Shown here piece after piece: positions 19,201 to 27,356 of a stretch of DNA of 64,000 bases. Made by a program: the position numbers and the translations under genes. Position 1 is the first letter of the stretch. Every line of letters begins with the position of its first letter. Under the pieces are notes generated by a model that searched no databases, was not told the DNA's origin, and saw only the letters and a list, made by a program, of their open reading frames with translations. The DNA is from Vibrio diabolicus (GTDB taxonomy: Bacteria; Pseudomonadota; Gammaproteobacteria; Enterobacterales; Vibrionaceae), in NCBI GenBank assembly GCA_001048675.1, contig CCKK01000002.1, positions 744,001 to 808,000 of the forward strand, given 5' to 3'.

Positions 19201-19331
19201 TCTTCGATGCCTTCTTTGGATCGATGGCAATAACGATTATGGCAGGTCTTGGTTTTGCTACAGTACTGACACTGATTGTAGTGCCAGTAATGTTTGCGAT
19301 TCTGTTTAGGGTAAAACCGACCACTGCATAG
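16272..19331 (+). CDS. RND-family multidrug efflux pump, inner-membrane subunit
   Basis: 1019 aa, full length for the HAE-1/AcrB family. N-terminal helix WLFIIILAVGGLTSFLELGRLEDPAF; porter domain with ATSKEVEEELTYPLEKEI; membrane block LIIALGMLVDNAIVVVEG with the paired acidic region of the proton relay; second porter and membrane half; conserved SGMILKNGIVLLDQI and the R-P-V-SMAALTTILGMIPLVF motif. Proton-driven export of drugs, dyes or detergents. No outer-membrane TolC gene is in the operon, so the pump must borrow one. A strong terminator follows. Confidence 0.95.
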   Translation: MNIAEYSIKNKVISWLFIIILAVGGLTSFLELGRLEDPAFTIKDAMIISTYPGATSKEVEEELTYPLEKEIRKLPYIDKITSTSSDGMSQITVSMEMDYGPDELPQIWDEMRRKINDLRPTLPQGVQSLQIIDDFGDVYGVMLMLTGDDYDYVELKRYADYLTREIELVDGVGKVDITGDQQEMLFVEISLDRLAALNLDMNVVASLLNQQNNVVSAGEVMVNGESLVIRPSGTLNTVEALENLIIHGRDTGNLIRLKDVATISRGIQEKPSNVVLFNGQKAINIGISFASGVNVVEVGERLDAELASLESIKPAGIDMNYFYNQANEVDESVKAFVISLAEAVAIVIIVLLFTMGLRSGVIIGVVLLLTVFGTFILMNYNNIELHRISLGALIIALGMLVDNAIVVVEGILVGLKKGRTKVQAAVDIVKQTQWPLLGATIIAITAFAPIGLSQDATGEFMGSLFWVLCFSLFLSWITAITLTPFLADLLLKEEDKGQDTNEEDPYKGWLFVVFGASLKFALRFRWLTVAGMVALLVGAVVAFGNVKQQFFPPSNTPMFYVDMWMPEGTDIRETIKKAEEVESYIRQQDDIDFVSASIGQGLQRFALTYQPEKSYEAYAQFQVRATDRENMFGLLHKLDANLAKTFDAPTFQFKLMEFGPSPASKIEARITGPDPQVLRDLAVQVEDILHTDPGARNIRHDWRERTKELVPVFNESKARRLGISKEDLSSTLQMAFGGSTLGYLRDGTHTLPIMTRLPEEERVDFESLQNVTIWSPSLQTYIPVDQVIDGVKLDWSEPLIQRRDRKRTLTVLADHDVLSDDTAASLFARVQPKVMALHIPEGYEITWGGEYESSKDAQEGLFGSLPMGYLLMFIITILLFNSIKKPLVIWFTVPLAIIGVAFGLLTTNMPFSFTAFLGLLSLSGMILKNGIVLLDQINLELESGKEPYLAIIDSAISRVRPVSMAALTTILGMIPLVFDAFFGSMAITIMAGLGFATVLTLIVVPVMFAILFRVKPTTA

Positions 19332-19362
19332 GGACTCCTGGCTGTTTGCCAGCTTCCTGCCT

Positions 19363-19392
19363 AGCCCTGAAGGTTTTCTTCAGGGCTTTTTT
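19363..19392 (+). terminator. Terminator of the RND operon
   Basis: AGCCCTGAAG gtttt CTTCAGGGCT followed by a T run. Confidence 0.9.
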
Positions 19393-19506
19393 GATCTTAC
19401 CAATATACAGCAATCCATTCATTTACTTGATTCTAATGATTTTCTTACGAATGCAATGCAAATCATGCGTATACTGATGGAACGATACATCAAAGAGCGA
19501 GATAAC

Positions 19507-20220
19507 ATGAACAAGCGCGTATTACACGGACTCTTCTTCGTCGGTTCTTTCACCGTGGTCGGCTGTACTACGACAGACAGTATGACTACAGAAGAGGCTA
19601 AGCAAGCTGTTCCTAAAATCAACAGCGTTAGCACTGAAGTCATCTCCAGCTGGGTTGATAGTAAGGTTTTAGCGCCTGAAGGGCTTTCACTCGAACAAGA
19701 CAATCTACGTTATATATCGGGTAGCGCCGACTTAAACAGCGATGGCAATGCAGAACACATTGTATTGCTACAAGACCGTTATTTCTGTGGCAGCGGTGGT
19801 TGTGCAGCTTATATGTTTGATAACGAGGGGAACGTTATCAATCGAATGTCTGTCACTCGCACGCCTATTGTACTTGCAGATAGTTACAGCAATGGCTGGC
19901 AAGATTTCATCGTTTGGAGTAATGGCTCATATCGACTCATGAGTTACAACGGTGAATCTTACCCGAGTAACCCTTCTTTGGAGCCAAAGGTGGATCGTGA
20001 CTCAAACCAGCAGGCGGCAATTGCGAATATAATGGCGACAGAGCTTTATCAGCAAGATGGCTATGACATTATGCCCGCTGATTCGAAAACTTTGTGGACG
20101 CCAGCCAATGTATACCACTTCACCTTTAAACATTACGGTGATCCGCATAGTACTTATAAAGCGACGGTGGATATGAATAGTGGGGAAGTAGACATTGTTG
20201 CCGTTCCGGCTGCGGAATAA
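19507..20220 (+). CDS. Hypothetical lipoprotein
   Basis: 237 aa. Signal peptide MNKRVLHGLFFVGSFTVVGC with lipobox VVGC; the ATG at 19507 is chosen because it starts exactly at this signal peptide. The mature part has an acidic Asp/Asn stretch (ISGSADLNSDGNAEHIVLLQ) that looks like a calcium-binding or FG-GAP-type loop, a paired-Cys loop (YFCGSGGCAAYMFD) and a C-terminal beta-like region (TYKATVDMNSGEVDIV). I do not recognise a named family. Likely attached to the inner or outer membrane, facing the periplasm. Single gene between two terminators. Confidence 0.75.
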   Translation: MNKRVLHGLFFVGSFTVVGCTTTDSMTTEEAKQAVPKINSVSTEVISSWVDSKVLAPEGLSLEQDNLRYISGSADLNSDGNAEHIVLLQDRYFCGSGGCAAYMFDNEGNVINRMSVTRTPIVLADSYSNGWQDFIVWSNGSYRLMSYNGESYPSNPSLEPKVDRDSNQQAAIANIMATELYQQDGYDIMPADSKTLWTPANVYHFTFKHYGDPHSTYKATVDMNSGEVDIVAVPAAE

Positions 20221-20257
20221 AAAACACCTCCCTTAACCGGAATTAAAGGGAGGTGCT
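20218..20257 (-). terminator. Terminator of the fruBKA operon
   Basis: CACCTCCCTT / AAGGGAGGTG stem around 20225-20255, followed on the minus strand by a T6 run. It overlaps the end of the convergent lipoprotein gene. Confidence 0.8.
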
Positions 20258-20302
20258 GAATGCCAAATTCGAGGGTGGCATTGTTAAGCGGAGTAATTCT
20301 GT

Positions 20303-22042
20303 TTATGCCGCGACTTCTTGTTTGGCTTCTGCTTTGCTTTTTAAGAAAGCGTAAGTAAAGCCAGTTACTGCTGTACCAGCTGCGATAGCCACTAAGTACA
20401 TTAACACTGGTGAAATGGCGTTAGGGATTAACAGTACGAACAGACCGCCGTGTGGTGCCATTAATTTTGCACCGAACAGCATGGATAGGGCACCAGTAAG
20501 CGCGCCACCTGCCATACAAGATGGAATCACACGCATTGGATCTTTGGCGGCAAATGGAATTGCGCCTTCAGAGATGAAACACAGGCCCAATACAAATGAT
20601 GCTTTACCAGCCTCACGTTCATTTTGTTCAAATTTGTTCTTCGCAATGAAGGTCGCTAAACCCATACCTAGCGCAGGAACCATACCTGCTGCCATGATTG
20701 CTGCCATTGGCGCGTAAGTTTGCGAAGCCAATAGACCGACGCCAAATGCGTAAGCGGCTTTGTTTACTGGGCCACCTAGGTCGAAACACATCATCGCACC
20801 AAGGATAATACCTAGCAGAACTGCACTGTCAGATCCCATGTTGTTTAGGAAGTCAGTCAGGCCGTTCATGATGCCTGAAACTGGGCCACCTACGATGTAG
20901 ATCATCACAAGACCGGTGAACAGTGTTGCCACAAATGGAATGATCAGAATTGGTTTAAGCGCTTCCATCGATTGTGGGAGTTTTACTTTGTCCGCAAGGA
21001 GCTTCGCTGCATAACCGGCAATGAAGCCAGCTGCGATACCTCCTAGGAAACCAGCACCCGTTGAACTTGCTAGCATACCGCCAACAAGACCAGGAGCCAG
21101 ACCCGGACGGTCAGCAATTGAGAACGCGATGTAACCCGCAAGAACAGGAATCATCAATGCGAATGCAGAGCCACCACCAATGTTCATCAATGCTGCAGCT
21201 AGCGTGCCTTCTTCTTTAAATGCTTCAATGCCAAACACGAACGATAGGGCGATGATCAAACCACCAGCGACAACCACAGGCAGCATGTGCGATACCCCTG
21301 TCATCAAGTGTTTGTAAGCGCCTTTCTTCTCGTCTGCTGCCGAAGCAGAATTTGCAGAACCTGAATGTTGGTAAATCGTGGCTTGCTCGAATGCTTTGTC
21401 CATCTCTTCGGCTGTTTTCTTCAGAGCTGGGCCTGTTTTCGTGCGGTACATCTTTTTGCCGTTGAAGCGATCAAGTGGCACTTCGATATCTGCAGCAATG
21501 ATCACTAGATCAGCGTCTGCGATGTCTTGATCTGTCAGTTGGTTTTTCGCACCAACTGAACCACGAGTTTCCACCTTGATTTGATGGCCACGGCGTTTGC
21601 CTTCTTCTTCTAGCGCTTCTGCTGCCATAAAGGTATGCGCAACGCCAGTAGGACAAGCGGTGATTGCGACAATTTTCTTCGCTGCTGATGTTGCTTCAGG
21701 AGTGATAGGGGCTGCAAGTGTGGTTGCTTTTTCAAGTAAAGTGGCGTTTTCAACCGCTTGCTGGAGAAACGCAGTTGCGTCTTTTGCTACTTCGCGGATT
21801 TCCGCTTGGTAAACCTTTTTCCCTACGAAACGAGAAGTATCCACGCAAGTATTTGCCGCAATGATAATGACTTCTGCTTGCTCAACGTCAGCTTCCGTCA
21901 GCAATGTAGGTTCAACCACACTTGATTGACATTCGATTTTTGCATTCCAGGTTAATTTTGCGGCTGCTTGTTCTAGTAACCCTGCCGCAAGGATGCTATT
22001 TGCAACACCGCTCGGACAGGCAGTAATAATGGCAATATTCAT
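20303..22042 (-). CDS. fruA: PTS fructose transporter subunit IIB'BC
   Basis: 579 aa. A duplicated IIB region: a first, degenerate IIB' with TACPSGVANSIL (Cys9), then the active IIB with TACPTGVAHTFMAAEAL (phospho-Cys130), followed by the IIC channel (about residues 245-570) with many membrane helices and the conserved GGPVNKAAYAFG and FISEGAIPFAAKDP. Imports fructose as fructose-1-phosphate. Third gene of fruBKA, 18 bases after fruK. An AAGGAA Shine-Dalgarno region precedes the ATG. Confidence 0.97.
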   Translation of the reverse strand: MNIAIITACPSGVANSILAAGLLEQAAAKLTWNAKIECQSSVVEPTLLTEADVEQAEVIIIAANTCVDTSRFVGKKVYQAEIREVAKDATAFLQQAVENATLLEKATTLAAPITPEATSAAKKIVAITACPTGVAHTFMAAEALEEEGKRRGHQIKVETRGSVGAKNQLTDQDIADADLVIIAADIEVPLDRFNGKKMYRTKTGPALKKTAEEMDKAFEQATIYQHSGSANSASAADEKKGAYKHLMTGVSHMLPVVVAGGLIIALSFVFGIEAFKEEGTLAAALMNIGGGSAFALMIPVLAGYIAFSIADRPGLAPGLVGGMLASSTGAGFLGGIAAGFIAGYAAKLLADKVKLPQSMEALKPILIIPFVATLFTGLVMIYIVGGPVSGIMNGLTDFLNNMGSDSAVLLGIILGAMMCFDLGGPVNKAAYAFGVGLLASQTYAPMAAIMAAGMVPALGMGLATFIAKNKFEQNEREAGKASFVLGLCFISEGAIPFAAKDPMRVIPSCMAGGALTGALSMLFGAKLMAPHGGLFVLLIPNAISPVLMYLVAIAAGTAVTGFTYAFLKSKAEAKQEVAA

Positions 22043-22060
22043 ACGATAACCTTCTGTTCC

Positions 22061-23032
22061 TTAGTTTTGTTCTAAGTTTGTAATAGGGTAAAGCTCGCTA
22101 ACTTCAGTTTGCTGCTTGATGTTCTCCAGTTCTTCCTGACTGGTTAGCCCTACGCCGACTTGACTAACTGCCAAGGCAGAAAGTGCTGTAGCGAAGCGCA
22201 ATAAATCGTTTTTCGGCATCAGTTGCATGTGACCCCAACACAAGCCAGCAACTAGCGTATCGCCTGCGCCAACGGTGCTTACCACATTCATTCGAGGGGG
22301 TTGTGCACGAAGCCATTCGCCTTGGTTTAGCCACATCACACCGTCAGCACCCATCGACACAACAATGTTCTCGATGCCTTTGTCACTCAGTGTTTGCGCG
22401 GCGGCTTGGCATTGTTCTGGTGTTTCTAGGTGTTCGCCAACAAAATCACCAAGTTCTTCATCGTTAGGCTTAATCAACCATGGGTGAGCCTCAATACCTG
22501 ATTTCAATGCAGCTTTACTGCTGTCGAACAACACCTTTTTGCCTTGTTGATGCAGTGCTTTTATCCACGCAGCACATTGTTCGGCGGTTACGCCTCCAGG
22601 TAAGCTACCCGCAAGCACAAAGTAATCATGAGTCTCTGCGAGACGGAATAGCGTCTCCTCAAAGCGAGCAATTTCGTCAGCCGTTACTTGAACACCAGGG
22701 AAGTTAATGTCACTAACGTTGCCACTAGCCTCAACGAGCTTGACGTTGATACGAGTGGCACCTTGTACTTCTACAAACTCATTCTTAACGCCGATGTCAT
22801 TGAAAAGCTGATGGAATAGCTCAGGGTTATCTTTACCAAGAAAGCCGGTAACCGTGACATCTGCGCCTAAATCGCTCAACACTTTTGCTACGTTGACACC
22901 TTTACCTGCAGCATGGAGATTGCTTTGCTGCACTAGGCTCACGGAACCAACGTTTAGCTCATTTACTGAACCTGTTAAATCTAATGCCGGGTTGAGCGTA
23001 ATAGTGACAACTTTACTTGTTTTGTTCGTCAT
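22061..23032 (-). CDS. fruK: 1-phosphofructokinase
   Basis: 323 aa, PfkB/ribokinase family. Phosphorylates fructose-1-phosphate to fructose-1,6-bisphosphate. Starts VVTITLNPALDLTG; contains LHAAGKGVNVAKVLSDLG, LAGSLPGG, the catalytic VSTVGAGDTLVAGLCW (Asp in GAGD) and GADGVMW. AAGGAG lies 5-6 bases upstream of the ATG. Lies between fruB and fruA, 9 bases after fruB. Confidence 0.97.
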   Translation of the reverse strand: MTNKTSKVVTITLNPALDLTGSVNELNVGSVSLVQQSNLHAAGKGVNVAKVLSDLGADVTVTGFLGKDNPELFHQLFNDIGVKNEFVEVQGATRINVKLVEASGNVSDINFPGVQVTADEIARFEETLFRLAETHDYFVLAGSLPGGVTAEQCAAWIKALHQQGKKVLFDSSKAALKSGIEAHPWLIKPNDEELGDFVGEHLETPEQCQAAAQTLSDKGIENIVVSMGADGVMWLNQGEWLRAQPPRMNVVSTVGAGDTLVAGLCWGHMQLMPKNDLLRFATALSALAVSQVGVGLTSQEELENIKQQTEVSELYPITNLEQN

Positions 23033-23041
23033 ATCGGCTCC

Positions 23042-24175
23042 TTAACCTTCACCAAGGCCAGAAGCGATTGCATTTCCGATAGACTCCAAGGCTTGGGGTG
23101 CATCAGGGCCTTCTGCTGTAAATTGAAGTTGGTGACCGTGCTTAACGCCCAGCGCGATGACTTTCATTAGGCTCTTCGCGTTTACTGCTTTTCCATCTCC
23201 GTCTAGGTTGGCAACACGTATAGTGGATTCAAACTTTTTCGCTTCTGCGACTAACATTGCCCCCGGACGAGCATGTAGGCCGTGAGAGTTTTTGATTTTA
23301 AATACAGCGGTATTGCCTTCTTCTGAAGATGCAGCTGTGACTTCTTCACCTTTGAACAAAGCAAGAATCTGTTCTACTGATGCATCTAAAAGCTTGCCGT
23401 GTTCATTGTTAAACACAATATTAGAAAGCGTTTTTAGGATAGGTTGGTGAGCATTGTTACATGCCGCGAACGCGACAAGTGCACGCACTTTTTGACCTTC
23501 ATATTCGCAGTCGTTTGCCGTCGAGACAAATGACACACCTGTGCGAGTGACATGTTTGTCACTGCCAATTAACCACAGGCCATTACCTAAGTGAGTTGGT
23601 TGTTTGGTAACGAGATCTGCAACGAATTCGTTATCAGCACATCCCGTATTTTTCAACAGACCACCAGCAACAGCACTCATCTGTAGCATGTCGCTCGCAG
23701 GGAACATCAGTTGAATTAAAGAAGCGTCAAAGTCTGCTTCAAGCTGAACATCACCGTGGAGCAGGGCAATAATCTCGTCTTCATTTTTTGCATTACGTAG
23801 GCGTTCTTCTACGCCGTCAGCGCCTAGCACTTTCGTTAGCTGTTTAAGAATGCCAAGGTGCTCATCAGATTTAGCAGCAATGCCGATAGCGACGAATACC
23901 GTGTTACCATCGCCCCAGTCGACACCTTGTGGAAAGTGGTGCACAGCAACACCCGTTGTTTTCACCATTGAGCGAGTGTCAGTCGTGCCGTGCGGGATGG
24001 CAATACCGTTCCCCAAAAACGTAGAGTTTTGGTTTTCACGGTTTAGCATGCCTTCCACATAACCTTGTTCAACAAGGCCTTTGTCTGTCAGGCTTTGCGC
24101 AATATTCTTGATTGCTGCAAACTTATCTGTCGCTGATTGCGAGAGGGTAATGTCGTTCTTATTTAGCTTAAGCAT
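23042..24175 (-). CDS. fruB: PTS fructose EIIA/HPr (diphosphoryl transfer protein)
   Basis: 377 aa. N-terminal EIIA domain with NGIAIPHGTTD (phospho-His62), a central linker domain (about 150-280) and a C-terminal HPr-like FPr domain with SHGLHARPGAMLVAEA (phospho-His301). Carries phosphate from enzyme I to FruA. First gene of the operon; the intergenic region to cra carries three Cra-type operators. Length and order match the enterobacterial FruB. Confidence 0.97.
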   Translation of the reverse strand: MLKLNKNDITLSQSATDKFAAIKNIAQSLTDKGLVEQGYVEGMLNRENQNSTFLGNGIAIPHGTTDTRSMVKTTGVAVHHFPQGVDWGDGNTVFVAIGIAAKSDEHLGILKQLTKVLGADGVEERLRNAKNEDEIIALLHGDVQLEADFDASLIQLMFPASDMLQMSAVAGGLLKNTGCADNEFVADLVTKQPTHLGNGLWLIGSDKHVTRTGVSFVSTANDCEYEGQKVRALVAFAACNNAHQPILKTLSNIVFNNEHGKLLDASVEQILALFKGEEVTAASSEEGNTAVFKIKNSHGLHARPGAMLVAEAKKFESTIRVANLDGDGKAVNAKSLMKVIALGVKHGHQLQFTAEGPDAPQALESIGNAIASGLGEG

Positions 24176-24283
24176 GGTGCTTCTCCAGCCTTAAGGTATC
24201 AATTTAAAAATGTATTCTGTGTGAGAAGTTGAAAGCTGCTTCTGCTGAGCGCTTATCACTCCTCAAACCATTCTATTTTTCAA

Positions 24284-24299
24284 GCTAAATCGATTCAGC
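24284..24299. promoter_or_regulatory. Cra (FruR) operator, copy 1
   Basis: GCTAAATCGATTCAGC, one arm mismatch to the Cra palindrome TGAATCGATTCA. Nearest to fruB, 108 bases before its start. Confidence 0.75.
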
Positions 24300-24441
24300 T
24301 TATTGGTAAATTTTTTAAAAGACTCAGAAAAACTATTTTAAAAACTGACGTTAACAAATGAGTCTTTGGCGCTGTCCTATAGCCTAGCCTACAAATTGGT
24401 TTGTTGTGTATTCAGGTGATTTACGTCAATTTTTAAGTTTT

Positions 24442-24457
24442 GCTGAATCCTTTCAGC
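24442..24457. promoter_or_regulatory. Cra (FruR) operator, copy 2
   Basis: GCTGAATCCTTTCAGC, a Cra-type palindrome in the fruB-cra divergent region. The 374-base gap 24176-24549 holds the three sites and the two divergent promoters, and nothing else I recognise. Confidence 0.75.
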
Positions 24458-24464
24458 TTTTATA

Positions 24465-24478
24465 CTGAATCGGTTCAG
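24465..24478. promoter_or_regulatory. Cra (FruR) operator, copy 3
   Basis: CTGAATCGGTTCAG, 86 bases upstream of cra and 8 bases after copy 2, so the two lie almost on the same helix face. Confidence 0.8.
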
Positions 24479-24549
24479 CTTATAATTCAACTTATCGAAA
24501 GATCGCTGATGTATTAATATGATCGCGCGCACAGAATAAGGTTTAGAAT

Positions 24550-25530
24550 ATGACACTGGATGAAATAGCCAAATTAGCGGGTGTTTCTAAGACAACTGCA
24601 AGCTATGTGATTAACGGAAAAGCGCAGAAATACCGCATCAGCGAGAAGACTCAGAAAAAGGTGATGGCCGTTGTAGATGAGTACAATTATAAGCCAGATC
24701 ATGCGGCGTCTTCTTTGCGGGCAGGTAATTCACGCTCATTTGGGCTTATCATCCCAGACTTAGAGAACACCAGTTATGCGCGTCTTGCAAAGCTGATAGA
24801 GCAGAACTCCCGGAAAGCGGGGTACCAAATTTTGATTGGCTGCTCTGATGATGATCCTGATACAGAGCAAAAGGTGGCGGAAGCGTTAGTCAGTCGTCGC
24901 ATTGATGCGTTATTTGTGGCAAGTGGTATGCCCACTGCAAACGAGTATTATCTTAAGTTGCAAAATTCTGGTACGCCAGTTATCGCGCTAGACCGCCCAA
25001 TGGATGATGAGCACTTTTGTTGTGTCATCAGCGAAGATTTTGACGCCGCACTTGAACTCACTCAGTCAGTGCTGTCCGAGGATATAAAGTCCATAGGCTT
25101 GATTGGAGCGTTGCAAGACCTTCAAGTTTCAAAAGAGCGTGAGCTCGGTTTTATATCCGCTTCTCAACAAGGTGGCAAAACGGCAACAGTGGGTTATGGA
25201 CAACACTTCTCCCGAGAAGAAGGCAAGAAAGTCTTAGAGAGATGGCTAGCAGAGAACGAGCTGCCAGATGCCATTGTCACAACGTCATACACACTGTTAG
25301 AAGGTGTGTTGGATGTGATGCTCGAAAAGCCAGAACTCATGAGCAAAGTTCGCCTAGCGACGTTTGGTGATAATCGACTGCTGGACTTCTTGCCAGTGAA
25401 AATCAACTCTTTACCTCAACAATTTGAGTTGATCGCGGACAGTGCAATGGAGTTAGCACTCAACGCTTCCGCCAAACGTTATAAACCGGGCGTTGAGTTG
25501 ATTCCACGTAAAATCGTTAAACGTCACTAA
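24550..25530 (+). CDS. cra: Catabolite repressor/activator Cra (FruR)
   Basis: 326 aa, LacI/GalR family. N-terminal HTH MTLDEIAKLAGVSKTTASYVINGKAQKYRISEKT and hinge helix PDHAASSLRAGNSRSFGLIIPDLENTSYARLAKLIEQ, followed by the sugar-phosphate binding domain. Cra senses fructose-1-phosphate (or fructose-1,6-bisphosphate) and controls sugar and central-carbon genes. It diverges from fruBKA, over three matching operators, as expected for local repression and autoregulation. Confidence 0.95.
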   Translation: MTLDEIAKLAGVSKTTASYVINGKAQKYRISEKTQKKVMAVVDEYNYKPDHAASSLRAGNSRSFGLIIPDLENTSYARLAKLIEQNSRKAGYQILIGCSDDDPDTEQKVAEALVSRRIDALFVASGMPTANEYYLKLQNSGTPVIALDRPMDDEHFCCVISEDFDAALELTQSVLSEDIKSIGLIGALQDLQVSKERELGFISASQQGGKTATVGYGQHFSREEGKKVLERWLAENELPDAIVTTSYTLLEGVLDVMLEKPELMSKVRLATFGDNRLLDFLPVKINSLPQQFELIADSAMELALNASAKRYKPGVELIPRKIVKRH

Positions 25531-25539
25531 ATAGGTTGC

Positions 25540-26514
25540 TCAAAGCTTTACTTCAGCCGTCAGCGCCACAAATGCGTGGTCGCTGGCGTTTTTATCTCTG
25601 TCATAAATCGGGTTGATCAGATGTTGGTTAGACACCTGATAGTCAACAACCTCGGCAACCGATATATCTGATAAGGTGTCAAACTCTTGAGAGAGCAAGA
25701 TATAGTCGAGCACATTCCCAGTGGAAAAATGATAATGCGTAGCGGGGCGTTCATCCTTCAGAGCGTCACTTTGTAATGACCATCCATCTTTGAGTTGCAA
25801 TTCAGTGACGCTGTCACCAGCATTGGATACCAATGCGCTATTAACACTGGTTAGAGTGATAGGTTGATTCATATCACCCATTAACACCGTTGGCATTGGC
25901 TCCTTTCTATACCTTTTTTGCATCGCGTCTCTTAACATCGCTGCTTCCCAACCTCTTTGCTGGGTGGATAACCAGCGCCCAATAATCGTGCTAGACGTTT
26001 CTGGTTGTTCTGAGTCGGCTGGGCGTTGAGATTTTAGGTGCGTCACGTAAACGGCGATATGACCGAGTACAGGATGTATGACTTGGGCATAGATAGGTTT
26101 GCGACTGAACTCTGGAGCAACACTTACTCCAAAAGGCTCAAGCGTTGCTAAGTCAAATTCTACAGCTTGTACTTTTTCGATTGGAAACCGAGATGCGATT
26201 GCCACAACAGGGCTTGAGTAAATGTACTCATCCTCTACATGTGGGGTGTCAACGGTCGCAAAGTAGGGGTAGCCGATGGTTGAAAAGAATGCGCGAGTTT
26301 GCTCAATACTGAACACCTCTTGTAAGCCAATCACGTCAGCTTCCAGTTTTTCAACTTGACGTTGCGTCCAAGCAAGTTTGTCTTGCCATTGCTCTAACGA
26401 GTAGATGTTTTCGAAATCATAGTAGGCATCAGGAGGTGCGACAAAATTAAACAAGTTAGCCGTGACAAAGGTAATTCTGCTTGGTTGAGACAAAGTATTC
26501 GCTCTTTTCAACAA
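25540..26514 (-). CDS. Endonuclease/exonuclease/phosphatase (EEP) family protein
   Basis: 324 aa, one EEP domain: FVTANLFNF (start of fold, metal Asn), DVIGLQEVFS (Glu ligand), PTVLMGDMNQPI (Asp and Asn) and KNASDHAFVALT (catalytic Asp-His). No signal peptide. The family includes DNases, phospholipases and inositol phosphatases, so the substrate is open. The start is a TTG at 26514 without a good Shine-Dalgarno; the neighbouring TTG is an alternative. Convergent with cra, 9 bases apart. Confidence 0.8.
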   Translation of the reverse strand: MLKRANTLSQPSRITFVTANLFNFVAPPDAYYDFENIYSLEQWQDKLAWTQRQVEKLEADVIGLQEVFSIEQTRAFFSTIGYPYFATVDTPHVEDEYIYSSPVVAIASRFPIEKVQAVEFDLATLEPFGVSVAPEFSRKPIYAQVIHPVLGHIAVYVTHLKSQRPADSEQPETSSTIIGRWLSTQQRGWEAAMLRDAMQKRYRKEPMPTVLMGDMNQPITLTSVNSALVSNAGDSVTELQLKDGWSLQSDALKDERPATHYHFSTGNVLDYILLSQEFDTLSDISVAEVVDYQVSNQHLINPIYDRDKNASDHAFVALTAEVKL

Positions 26515-26719
26515 TAACTTGAAGAGTATATACCTTCAGACTGCGTAATTGCAGCTTCGTTTGAGCCAAGCCTCGACATACAAGCTAACGAGCAGCAAGT
26601 TAAATGGGTTAAGAGGTGCTCAAATGCCAAGGCTAATCAGTGATTGAGCATCGGCAGAGGTTTCTATTTTTAAGCATTGCGTTTAAACTTCAGGGCATCA
26701 AATAGTAAGAGTAAGTAAC

Positions 26720-27253
26720 ATGACCCAAGATTACGACCACGAAGAGTATTTAGAAGGCGAAGAGATTGAGATCGAAGCGATTGGCATCGACGTTGATGCG
26801 CATCCGATCGAACTGTACAAGCTTTTTAAAATCGCGAACTTGGTCAGCGGTGGCGGCGAAGCAAAGCATATCATCGAAGAAGGTTACGTCGCGGTGAATG
26901 GTGAGCTAGAAACACGTAAGCGCCGCAAGATGTATGATGGTGACTTTTTTGAGTTTAACCAGGAATATTATGTTGTGGTTTGCGATGCGCCAGTAACCGA
27001 ACCTGAAACGGAAGAGCAAAAAGCGGAAAAGAAAGCGAAGAAAGAAGCGCAATCTGCACGTAAAGAGAAATCTCGCCAAAGCAAGCCTGCTAAAGGCTCT
27101 GGACCTAAGTCAACAGGCCGAAAAGCAGCGCATAAAGAGCGTAAAGCACAACAAAACGCGCTGTCGCAATCGGCGAAGAAAGGTAAGAAAGCTGAAAAGC
27201 CGCAAGCGACTCGTGATCCGAAGAGCGGACGTAACTCTATTGACTTTTTCTAA
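26720..27253 (+). CDS. S4-domain RNA-binding protein
   Basis: 177 aa. An acidic N-terminus (about 35 residues), an S4 RNA-binding domain (IELYKLFKIANLVSGGGEAKHIIEEGYVAVNGELETRKRRKMYDGD, about residues 35-85), then a very basic low-complexity tail (KAEKKAKKEAQSARKEKSRQ and on). The S4 part resembles YbcJ-type proteins, but the long basic tail is extra. Probably binds rRNA or other structured RNA. It is followed by a strong terminator shared with the convergent EAL gene. Confidence 0.8.
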   Translation: MTQDYDHEEYLEGEEIEIEAIGIDVDAHPIELYKLFKIANLVSGGGEAKHIIEEGYVAVNGELETRKRRKMYDGDFFEFNQEYYVVVCDAPVTEPETEEQKAEKKAKKEAQSARKEKSRQSKPAKGSGPKSTGRKAAHKERKAQQNALSQSAKKGKKAEKPQATRDPKSGRNSIDFF

Positions 27254-27290
27254 GCAAATTAATACCTAGCTAAGCAGGTCATCGCCAAGC

Positions 27291-27336
27291 AAAACCCAAA
27301 AGCGCCGAGTATATATCGGCGCTTTTTGGGTTTTAC
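27291..27336. terminator. Long bidirectional terminator
   Basis: AAACCCAAAAGCGCCGA / TCGGCGCTTTTTGGGTTT, a stem of about 17 bp with A and T runs in the arms, between the convergent S4 and EAL genes. Confidence 0.9.
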
Positions 27337-27356
27337 TGTATCGTAAGGGGGTGGTG

